DNA of 13,783 nucleotides, from the NCBI GenBank assembly GCA_905205855.1, contig CAJLFL010000028.1, positions 1-13,783 on the forward strand, read 5' to 3'. Below the pieces are notes generated by a model. It saw only the letters and a program-made list of their open reading frames with translations, did not search any database and was not told the DNA's origin. The translations under genes and the position numbers were made by a program. How positions within the stretch are numbered: the stretch's first letter is position 1; each line of letters opens with the position of its first letter. This stretch comes from an uncultured Eubacteriales bacterium (GTDB taxonomy: Bacteria; Bacillota; Clostridia; Monoglobales; Monoglobaceae). This document shows, piece by piece, positions 1 through 6,206 of the stretch.

Positions 1-138
1 GTCCGTATTAACCGCAACAACTTCAACACATTTAACCTGTGCCTCTATCATTCTGTTTACTGCATTATTTCCGCCGCCGCCGACACCTATAACCTTAATC
101 TGCGCGGGGTTTACATTCTCTGTATCAAACTGAAACAC
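1..138 (-). CDS. ftsZ: FtsZ, N-terminal fragment (cell division GTPase), cut by the window edge
   Basis: FtsZ is the tubulin-like GTPase that polymerises into the Z-ring at mid-cell. The visible 46 codons begin MFQFDTENVNPAQIKVIGVG and continue with the glycine-rich nucleotide-binding stretch GVGGGGNNAVNRMI (about residues 18-31) and then VVAVNTD, the usual start of the FtsZ GTPase domain. The start is GTG at 136-138: an AGGAGG Shine-Dalgarno site (146-151) lies 7 nt upstream, and FtsZ homology begins immediately. The rest of the gene is outside the window. It follows ftsQ after a 162-bp gap that holds its own promoter. ftsA, which precedes ftsZ in many bacteria, is absent here. Identification is near certain from the N-terminal motif and the dcw context. 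Confidence 0.96.
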   Translation of the reverse strand, partial: MFQFDTENVNPAQIKVIGVGGGGNNAVNRMIEAQVKCVEVVAVNTD

Positions 139-188
139 GCTTTTTCCTCCTCACTGCTCGCGTCTGTCTATATCATCATCTATTCTAT

Positions 189-216
189 ATTATACCATGA
201 ATTTTTATTTTGTAAA
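189..216 (-). promoter_or_regulatory. Candidate sigma-A promoter of ftsZ, extended -10
   Basis: On the minus strand a -35 box TTTACA (211-216) is followed after 16 bp by TATAAT (189-194), a perfect -10 consensus preceded by TGG, which fits an extended -10 (TGnTATAAT). The expected start lies near 180-183, giving a leader of about 43 nt before the GTG start of ftsZ. It sits in an AT-rich 162-bp gap after ftsQ. The motif match is seen directly; activity is inferred. It would let ftsZ be made independently of the long upstream operon. Confidence 0.75.
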
Positions 217-300
217 GACAATTTTTCAAATTTTTTAAATGAATATTACATTTTGGTTACAAACACCAAACATTTACTTATCAGAATATTTCATTTTATA

Positions 301-1431
301 TCATAAATATTCCTGCTCGCTGTTTGTATTTGTATTTGACGATGGCTTGTCCGTTTGCGATTCGCTCTCAGAACTTTGCGGATCATCTGATGAATCAGGC
401 TTTGCCGTTGATGTTGCCTTTGGCACCATTCTTGCCTTGCCGTCATCAGGCTGCCGTACATATATATCATCTGTCCTGTAATCCATCACAACATGCTCTG
501 TAGCTGAAATCTTTTCGTTTATAACCTTTGAAAGAAACGCACATCTGTATTCTATATTATTCAGATTTCCAAGCTGTATTTCAAGTCGATTCTCTATAAT
601 AAGAGTAACATCACTCAAATCGGTTATATCAATATATGTTGCTCTGCTCAGCAATCCTGTTTTATCAAGATTACTGAATAAATTTAACGCTGTATTCAGC
701 TTTTCCTTTGTTTGGCTTTCAGCCTGCCTGCCCGGCTCTGCCTTGCTCAGTTCCAGTCCGGCAACAAGCGGAATACCATACGAATTATTTTCCTCAGTAC
801 TTACTGTATTATCGGTATTTTCTGCATTATTGTCCGCGTTGTTATTATCAGCCTCAGCTTGTCCGCCGCTGTTTTCTTTGTTATTTTCCGGATTTTCGGA
901 ATTATTGCTATCCGGATTTTCTGCACCGCTGTTATTATTACTTCCTGAATTATCTGAATTGTTATTATCTGAATTTTCGCTGTTTTCTTCCGTGTTTTTC
1001 TTCTGCGGTGTATTTGCTGAAGTTATCTTTTCCACTCTGTCATCGGCTATTATCTCAAGAATCCTTCCGCCCGTATCTGTAACCGCTAATGCACCGCCTG
1101 TACTTATGTATGCCGCCGGGGTTCTTTCATTTACCGTTATTTTTATCTTATCCGGCAGTACACGCTTTACACTTACGCTCTCAATCATCGGCATATTTGC
1201 TATGCTTCTCCGCGCCTTTCCCGTTCCCTGCATGAGTATATTTTTACCATATACTATCCCTGACGACTGAATTATTGCATCAGCCGTCAGTCTGTTGTTT
1301 CCCTCACATATTACCTCATTAACATTAAAAAACGGCGAAACCAGCATTACTGCCACAACCCCTATAATGACTACTGAAAAAAATACAACTATCGCTCTTG
1401 TTTTAAGCCTTAGTTTTTTGTTTGTATCCAT
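301..1431 (-). CDS. ftsQ: FtsQ/DivIB-type cell division protein with a large low-complexity insertion
   Basis: Bitopic divisome protein of the FtsQ/DivIB family, which bridges FtsL/FtsB-type proteins and the septal synthase. It is 376 aa, longer than the roughly 260-280 aa common in the family. A short cytoplasmic N-terminus rich in K/R (1-12) precedes a membrane segment (about 13-32). A POTRA domain follows, starting with FNVNEVICEGNNRLT (35-49) and ending in KIKITVNERTPAAYI (95-109). The beta domain is split: GGRILEI (121-127) and GIPLVAGLELS (219-229) are separated by an Asn/Ser/Glu/Asp-rich stretch (about 143-217). The domain then continues through YIDITDLSDVTLI (266-278) to about 328. 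A second polar tail fills 329-376. The start is ATG with only a modest site (AGGGG, 10 nt upstream). murA ends 13 bp upstream. The family call is firm; the role of the insertion is unknown. Confidence 0.92.
   Translation of the reverse strand: MDTNKKLRLKTRAIVVFFSVVIIGVVAVMLVSPFFNVNEVICEGNNRLTADAIIQSSGIVYGKNILMQGTGKARRSIANMPMIESVSVKRVLPDKIKITVNERTPAAYISTGGALAVTDTGGRILEIIADDRVEKITSANTPQKKNTEENSENSDNNNSDNSGSNNNSGAENPDSNNSENPENNKENSGGQAEADNNNADNNAENTDNTVSTEENNSYGIPLVAGLELSKAEPGRQAESQTKEKLNTALNLFSNLDKTGLLSRATYIDITDLSDVTLIIENRLEIQLGNLNNIEYRCAFLSKVINEKISATEHVVMDYRTDDIYVRQPDDGKARMVPKATSTAKPDSSDDPQSSESESQTDKPSSNTNTNSEQEYL
781..1005 (-). repeat. Imperfect in-frame repeats coding the Asn/Ser/Glu-rich FtsQ insertion
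   Basis: This part of ftsQ codes residues about 143-217, made almost wholly of N, S, E, D, G and A. Short direct repeats are visible in the DNA: TTATCTGAATT (plus-strand reading) at 950-960 and again at 965-975, a 15-nt or 5-codon step, and TCCGGATTTTC at 887-897 and 911-921, a 24-nt or 8-codon step. Steps in multiples of three fit in-frame expansion by slippage or recombination. No stop or frameshift interrupts the stretch. Confidence 0.7.
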
Positions 1432-1444
1432 TCTTGTTTAACCC

Positions 1445-2695
1445 CTATATAATATTTATATAACAGCCTAAGCTTTTAAACATTGTGTCTATATGCTCAT
1501 AACCGCGCTGTATGTATTCGATATTACTTATCCGTGTGCATCCCTCCGCACACATTCCGGCTATCGCAAGTGCCGCACCGCCGCGTAAATCCGCCGCGCA
1601 TACATCGGCGCCGTGCAGCTGCGAAACGCCTTTTATTACCGCATTTCTGTCCTCAACTCTTATATCGGCTCCCATTCGCATAAGCTCGCCGATATGCTTA
1701 AATCTGTTTTCAAAAATTGTTTCGCTGAACACGGAGATACCGTTGCTTTTAAGCAGCGCTGCCATAAGCAACGGCTGCATATCTGTGGGAAAGCCCGGAT
1801 ACGGCATTGTCCTTATATGCGGCACAGCCGAAACCTCTCTGTTCATACACAGCCTTATTGAGCTATCCTCAGTTTCAATTTCAGCGCCCATATCTTTAAG
1901 TATCGAAAGCAGCATACTTAAATGGCGCGGCTCTGTATCAGTCAATGTTATTTCTCCGCCGCATGCCGTCACTGCACAGGCATATGTCGCAGCAGCAATT
2001 CTGTCGGGTATAACGGAATACGTGCAGCCATGAAGCCGCGGTACGCCGCGGATTCTGATAAAGTCAGTGCCGGCGCCCGTTATATCAGCACCCATACAGT
2101 TTAAAAAGTTCTGTAAGTCTACAATTTCAGGTTCGCGCGCAGGGTTTACCAATACGGTTTCTCCTTTGGAAACAGCGCACAAAAGCAACATATTCTCTGT
2201 TGCGCCTACGCTCGGAAACATAAATGTTACCGTATCGGGAACTAACCTTTTGAGTTCTGCCTTTATATATCCATCCTCCTCGGCAAATTTTACACCCAGT
2301 CTTTCCATTGAGTCCAAATGAATATCAATAGGTCTGAGTCCTAATGCACATCCTCCCGGATAACTGATGCATGCACAGCCGAATCGGCTAAGCAATGTGC
2401 CGAGAAATAACACAGACGACCGCATTCTTCGCATAAGCGCCTCAGAAATCACTGTACCGTCCGCGTTGCCGGCACGAATAACGGCGGTGTGACCGTCAAA
2501 CTCCGCCTCTGCGCCTAAGCTTTTTATGATTTCAAGAGCAGCGGATATATCACTCAAATCGGGACAGTTTTCTATTACACACATCTCATCTGTCAGCATT
2601 GCCGCCGCTATTATCGGCAGAGCCGAGTTTTTAGAGCCTTGCACCCTGACCTGTCCTTTCAGCGGTCTGCCGCCGTATATCATAAGCTTACTCAA
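1445..2695 (-). CDS. murA: UDP-N-acetylglucosamine 1-carboxyvinyltransferase (MurA)
   Basis: MurA transfers enolpyruvate from phosphoenolpyruvate to UDP-GlcNAc, the first committed step of peptidoglycan synthesis, in the cytoplasm. The chosen start is TTG at 2695, giving 416 aa. A GGGAGG site lies 8 nt upstream and the protein then starts MSKLMIYGGRPLKG, as MurA proteins do. A GTG three codons earlier (2704) overlaps that site and is unlikely. With this start the key residues fall at Lys22-Asn23 (SKNSALP), Cys116 in the mobile loop PGGCALGLRP (Cys115 in E. coli, the fosfomycin target), Asp305 (FPTDMQ) and Arg397 (IQRGYEHI). LRGGAALAIAGM is the family's late motif. The Cys rather than Asp at the loop predicts fosfomycin sensitivity at the enzyme level. 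It lies between murG and ftsQ, the slot of murB in B. subtilis. Clostridia and bacilli often have a second MurA paralogue, which could lie elsewhere. Confidence 0.96.
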   Translation of the reverse strand: MSKLMIYGGRPLKGQVRVQGSKNSALPIIAAAMLTDEMCVIENCPDLSDISAALEIIKSLGAEAEFDGHTAVIRAGNADGTVISEALMRRMRSSVLFLGTLLSRFGCACISYPGGCALGLRPIDIHLDSMERLGVKFAEEDGYIKAELKRLVPDTVTFMFPSVGATENMLLLCAVSKGETVLVNPAREPEIVDLQNFLNCMGADITGAGTDFIRIRGVPRLHGCTYSVIPDRIAAATYACAVTACGGEITLTDTEPRHLSMLLSILKDMGAEIETEDSSIRLCMNREVSAVPHIRTMPYPGFPTDMQPLLMAALLKSNGISVFSETIFENRFKHIGELMRMGADIRVEDRNAVIKGVSQLHGADVCAADLRGGAALAIAGMCAEGCTRISNIEYIQRGYEHIDTMFKSLGCYINII

Positions 2696-2703
2696 GACTT
2701 GCA

Positions 2704-2709
2704 CCTCCC
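2704..2709 (-). promoter_or_regulatory. Shine-Dalgarno site that fixes the TTG start of murA
   Basis: GGGAGG on the minus strand lies 8 nt before TTG at 2695. It overlaps the alternative in-frame GTG at 2704, so that codon cannot use it. This decides the start. Confidence 0.8.
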
Positions 2710-2710
2710 A

Positions 2711-2750
2711 ATTACATCATAAAATATCTTCACATTTTATTGTATGTAAT
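2711..2750 (-). promoter_or_regulatory. AT-rich 40-nt stem-loop just upstream of the murA ribosome binding site
   Basis: On the minus strand an outer stem ATTACAT/ATGTAAT (2744-2750 with 2711-2717) and an inner stem ATAAAAT/ATTTTAT (2734-2740 with 2719-2725) are nested around an 8-nt loop, with a small ACA/G internal bulge. The two 7-bp stems together give 14 pairs. Almost all are A-T, so the RNA stem would be weak, but the symmetry is striking and could equally be a DNA operator. It ends one base before the GGGAGG site of murA. There is no T-run, so it is not a standard terminator. Confidence 0.5.
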
Positions 2751-2767
2751 CGGAAAAAACCTGTGCA
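2739..2767 (-). promoter_or_regulatory. Weak candidate promoter for murA
   Basis: Minus strand TGCACA (2762-2767, 4 of 6 matches to TTGACA), a 17-bp spacer and TACAAT (2739-2744, 5 of 6 matches to TATAAT) lie in the 117-nt gap between murG and murA. The -10 box overlaps the left arm of the stem-loop at 2711-2750. The match is modest and the region is AT-rich, so a chance match is possible. Confidence 0.3.
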
Positions 2768-2812
2768 TATTTCAAAATACACTGCTTACTATTTTAAAGA
2801 TGTATTTATATA

Positions 2813-3922
2813 TCAGCCTGCAAGTCTTTTTATTTCTCTGCACAAAACCTCAAGAGCATCTATGTGTCCCATTTTTTTTGACGCCTGTTTCATTCCGACA
2901 AGCTTATTCTTATCAAGAGCAAGCTCATCTATTGCCTTTTGTAATGCTCCTGCGGTAAAGTCACTTTCCAATATAACTTCAGCTCCGCCGCCGCGCTGCA
3001 GAGCGCGTGCATTATGCTCCTGATGATTGCCGGTAACATACGGCGACGGCACAAGTATTGCCGCCTTGCCGAGTGCCGTAAGCTCGCACAAGGTACTTGC
3101 TCCCGCTCTGCTTACCACTATATCCGCGGCAGCCATGACAACATTCATATCATAAATGTATTCACAAACCTTTATGTTATCATATGCTTCTATATCAACA
3201 TTATTTTCTTTAAAGCGATTTATAACATCATTATACCTGTTAAACTTTCCTGTTCCCATAAGTATCTGATATTTTCCGCTTATACCATCTTTGCAAATCC
3301 AGTCAACGACCGTTTTGTTAAACGCAACAGCGCCAAGACTTCCTCCGAAAATCACAATATACGGACGCTCATCAAGCTTTAATATCCGCCTTGCCTCAAA
3401 TTCGTCAACCTTCAGCAAATCGCCGCGTACCGGTGTACCGGTAACAATCAAATGCTTTGGCTTTTTCAAATAGTTTTTCGCTTCCTCTACACCGAGCGCA
3501 ACCGTATCGACATATTCCGCAAGTATGCGCGTTGTAACGCCCGGAAACGCATTCGACTCATGAACAAGAGTCGGTATTTTTCTCTTTGCCGCCGCATACA
3601 AAACCGGACCCGATACATAACCGCCCGTACCTATAACAATGTCCGACTTAAACTCCTTTATTATTTTTGCCGCTGAATGTATGGCAAGCGGAAGCTCGTA
3701 AATATTTTTCAGATTCTGCAGTGAAACACTCCTGTCAAAACCATGAATTTTAATAAAATTAAGTTTATATCCGGCTCTCGGTACAAGATTTGTTTCCAAA
3801 CCTTCTTCAGTACCGACAAACTGCACCTCGCTGCTCGGATATTCCTCCATTATCTTATCGGCGACCGCCAATCCGGGATTTATATGTCCTGCCGTACCTC
3901 CGGCAGCTATAAGCAACCGCAT
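2813..3922 (-). CDS. murG: Undecaprenyl-diphospho-muramoylpentapeptide N-acetylglucosaminyltransferase (MurG)
   Basis: MurG adds GlcNAc from UDP-GlcNAc to lipid I, making lipid II on the inner face of the membrane. The 369-aa length is normal. The N-terminal acceptor domain carries AAGGTAGHINPGL (6-18), IGTGGYVSGP (97-106) and HESNAFPG (121-128). The C-terminal UDP-GlcNAc domain carries FGGSLGA (192-198), SRAGASTLCELTALG (271-285) and PSPYVTGNHQEHNA (292-305). This is a GT-B, family GT28 layout. The ATG start has GGGGG 6 nt upstream (3929-3933). ftsW ends 15 bp upstream, consistent with co-transcription. The product of MraY is its substrate. The stop is TGA, so the standard code is used. Confidence 0.97.
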   Translation of the reverse strand: MRLLIAAGGTAGHINPGLAVADKIMEEYPSSEVQFVGTEEGLETNLVPRAGYKLNFIKIHGFDRSVSLQNLKNIYELPLAIHSAAKIIKEFKSDIVIGTGGYVSGPVLYAAAKRKIPTLVHESNAFPGVTTRILAEYVDTVALGVEEAKNYLKKPKHLIVTGTPVRGDLLKVDEFEARRILKLDERPYIVIFGGSLGAVAFNKTVVDWICKDGISGKYQILMGTGKFNRYNDVINRFKENNVDIEAYDNIKVCEYIYDMNVVMAAADIVVSRAGASTLCELTALGKAAILVPSPYVTGNHQEHNARALQRGGGAEVILESDFTAGALQKAIDELALDKNKLVGMKQASKKMGHIDALEVLCREIKRLAG

Positions 3923-3937
3923 AATTGACCCCCTTTT

Positions 3938-5152
3938 CTATATAGACGAGCGCGCCTGCCGCGATATATTAAGCACAATTCCCATCTCACCCATCGTTAT
4001 CGTAAGAGCCGTACCTCCATAGCTGAAAAACGGAAGCGGCATACCGGTAACCGGAACGGATGAAGTAACAACAGCTATATTTATCAGCGCCTGAAAGCCT
4101 ATTATTCCTACAATTCCGATTGCAAGCAGCGTTCCGTATAAATCAGGAGCCTTTGCCGCAATCTTTATACCGCGTATAATCAAAAATGCAAACAAAGCCG
4201 CAAGTATTATTGCACCCATAAGCCCGAGCTCCTCGGACAAAACAGAATAGATAAAGTCGTTCTGCGGCTCCGGCAGTGATTGATATTTTTGACGGCTTTG
4301 TCCAAGACCAACACCGAATAATCCGCCCGAACCTATCGCATAAAGCGACTGAACTATCTGCCAGCCGTCACCCTTTGCATCAGCAAACGGGTTTAAAAAT
4401 GACACAACTCTTGCCAATCTGTACGGCGAAAGCGCAATGGCAATAACACCACCGCATAAAACCGGAGCGCCGAGAATAAGAAAATGCTTTATCTTTGCTC
4501 CGCCGACAAACATTATAAGACACGCAGTCAAACCTATAAGTATTACACATGAAAAATGCGGTTCAAGCATAAGCAATACTGCAAATACGCCCAACACACC
4601 TATAAGCGGCAAAAATCCGTAAACAAAGCTGTTAAGCCTGTTTGGATTGGAGGATATTTTATATGAAAAATATACTATTATTGCAATCTTTGCAGCCTCT
4701 GACGGCTGAAAGCCGAACAGCCATCTCGTTGCACCATTGGTTGTTGTGCCGACGCCTGGGATTATAACCAGTATCAAAAGCCCAATACTGACATACAGCA
4801 GCGGCTTAACCGGGATTTTATGATAATCGTACTTTGACGCAACATACATAGCCACAACACCCAAAAGAGCAAACATAAACTGCTTTTTTACATACCACAG
4901 GCTATCTCCGAAGTTTGCAAAGGCTCTGGCACTGCCTGCGCTGAAAAGCATGATAAGTCCAAAAGCTATCAAAAGTCCGACAACAATCAAAAACGGATAA
5001 TCTATATCCGAACGCGGCTGTCTTAGCCAAGCTACAAAGTCCTTGCCTTTATTATTTTCGCGGCGTGTGCCTCTTGCCGTGCGTGAAGCGCCGTAATACG
5101 GCGTACGTCTTTCCGAGCTTCTTCTGTTTTGATAATTTTCTCTGTCTGCCAA
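3938..5152 (-). CDS. ftsW: SEDS-family septal peptidoglycan glycosyltransferase FtsW (SpoVE-like)
   Basis: FtsW polymerises lipid II into glycan strands at the septum together with a class B PBP, here the ftsI product. The 404-aa protein has a cytoplasmic tail of about 50 residues rich in Arg, then about ten hydrophobic segments from residue 52 on. The segment 293-310 contains PEPQNDFIYSVLSEELG; its Asp299 corresponds to the conserved SEDS catalytic aspartate (Asp297 in E. coli FtsW). NPFADAKGDGWQIVQSL and PVTGMPLPFFSYGG (about 371-385) are further family signatures. The start is TTG at 5152: AGGAGG (5160-5165) lies 7 nt upstream. mraY ends 34 bp upstream and murD is missing from this position. 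In spore-forming clostridia the same gene may be called spoVE; the position in the dcw cluster favours FtsW, but the sequence alone does not separate the two roles. Confidence 0.93.
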   Translation of the reverse strand: MADRENYQNRRSSERRTPYYGASRTARGTRRENNKGKDFVAWLRQPRSDIDYPFLIVVGLLIAFGLIMLFSAGSARAFANFGDSLWYVKKQFMFALLGVVAMYVASKYDYHKIPVKPLLYVSIGLLILVIIPGVGTTTNGATRWLFGFQPSEAAKIAIIVYFSYKISSNPNRLNSFVYGFLPLIGVLGVFAVLLMLEPHFSCVILIGLTACLIMFVGGAKIKHFLILGAPVLCGGVIAIALSPYRLARVVSFLNPFADAKGDGWQIVQSLYAIGSGGLFGVGLGQSRQKYQSLPEPQNDFIYSVLSEELGLMGAIILAALFAFLIIRGIKIAAKAPDLYGTLLAIGIVGIIGFQALINIAVVTSSVPVTGMPLPFFSYGGTALTITMGEMGIVLNISRQARSSI

Positions 5153-5159
5153 GCCGCTT

Positions 5160-5165
5160 CCTCCT
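5160..5165 (-). promoter_or_regulatory. Shine-Dalgarno site that fixes the TTG start of ftsW
   Basis: A perfect AGGAGG on the minus strand lies 7 nt before TTG at 5152. The codons that follow (MADRENYQNRR) lead directly into the FtsW reading frame. Confidence 0.8.
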
Positions 5166-5186
5166 TTATTTCAGCGATAAATCCGT

Positions 5187-6173
5187 CTATCCGAAAAAGT
5201 ACATAAGTGCACAGAGTGCTGCCGTAACCAAAGTGAATACCGCAACTATCTTTTTTTCACTCCATCCGCACATCTCAAAGTGATGATGAATAGGGCTCAT
5301 TTTAAATATACGCTTTCCCGTCAGCTTATATGATGTAACCTGCATTATAACCGATAAGGTTTCCATCACATAAACAAATCCAACTATTAAAAGCGCAAGA
5401 GGTTCCTCAAGCAAAATGGCCATAGCACATACGGCTCCGCCAAGACAAAGCGAGCCCGTGTCACCCATAAACACCTTTGCCGGGTATTTATTATAAATAA
5501 GAAATCCCAAAAGTCCGCCTATAAGAACTGCTGCAAAAAATGCCACTGCAGTATTTTCCGTTACGCCCGACTTGGAAATAAGCAAAAAGAATACTGCAAC
5601 CACAACAGTCACGCTTGCAGCAAGCCCGTCCAAGCCGTCAGTCAGGTTCACACTGTCTACCGCCGCAAGAATTACAAGAACCACAAACGGTATAAACACC
5701 CAACCCATATTCCATACAATACTTGTAAACGGTATTCTTATTTCTGTACCTATATGTCCGCCTAAAACTGCCCAGCTGACAAATGCCACGGCAACAATAA
5801 GCTGCAGTCCGAATTTCTGTGATGCAGTCAGACCGAGATTGCGTTTAAGTATTACCTTTATATAATCATCCACAAATCCGATTGCGGCATATGCAAGCAT
5901 CATAGCTATCATCATTCCAAGACTGACAGAGTCCGGCATATTATAACCCATAACGGCAGAGAGCAGCCAAAGCACAACAAGCCCTGCAAGGCTTCCTGCA
6001 ATAAATATAAATCCTCCCATTGTAGGGGTTCCGCTCTTTTTTTCATGCCACCGCGGTCCGTCGTCACGAATCTCCTGTCCGAACTTCAAGCGTCTTAATA
6101 TAGGTATAAATATACGTCCGAATATAACCGCCGCAACAAAAGCGGCAGCTATACCTATCAATAACTGCTGCAT
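5187..6173 (-). CDS. mraY: Phospho-N-acetylmuramoyl-pentapeptide-transferase (MraY)
   Basis: MraY moves phospho-MurNAc-pentapeptide from UDP onto undecaprenyl phosphate, making lipid I at the cytoplasmic membrane. The protein is 328 aa with about ten membrane segments. Active-site motifs are in the usual order: RDDGPRWHEKKSGTPTMGG (36-54), the Asp-Asp pair GFVDDYIKV (99-107), NLTDGLDGLA (176-185), FMGDTGSL (235-242) and the HHHFE loop (296-300). The ATG start is supported by GGGGAG (6182-6187) 8 nt upstream. murF ends 33 bp upstream, and MurF makes its pentapeptide substrate. Length and motifs are fully typical. Confidence 0.97.
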   Translation of the reverse strand: MQQLLIGIAAAFVAAVIFGRIFIPILRRLKFGQEIRDDGPRWHEKKSGTPTMGGFIFIAGSLAGLVVLWLLSAVMGYNMPDSVSLGMMIAMMLAYAAIGFVDDYIKVILKRNLGLTASQKFGLQLIVAVAFVSWAVLGGHIGTEIRIPFTSIVWNMGWVFIPFVVLVILAAVDSVNLTDGLDGLAASVTVVVAVFFLLISKSGVTENTAVAFFAAVLIGGLLGFLIYNKYPAKVFMGDTGSLCLGGAVCAMAILLEEPLALLIVGFVYVMETLSVIMQVTSYKLTGKRIFKMSPIHHHFEMCGWSEKKIVAVFTLVTAALCALMYFFG

Positions 6174-6206
6174 AGCATATACTCCCCGTTTCTTTTAATC
6201 AGATTT

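Noticed and set aside
250..270. Small inverted repeat TTTGGT/ACCAAA after ftsQ as a terminator
   Set aside because: The stem has only 6 pairs, is AT-rich and has no T-run on the minus strand. It is too weak to call.
743..1270. Open plus-strand frame of 175 codons opposite ftsQ
   Set aside because: It is the complement of a well-supported FtsQ gene. Its Leu/Ser-rich content mirrors the Asn/Ser/Glu-rich insertion, and no ribosome binding site or family match is seen.
2526..3023. Open plus-strand frame of 165 codons across the murA start and the murG end
   Set aside because: It overlaps two firmly identified genes on the other strand. The residue composition is not protein-like in any recognised way and there is no context for it.
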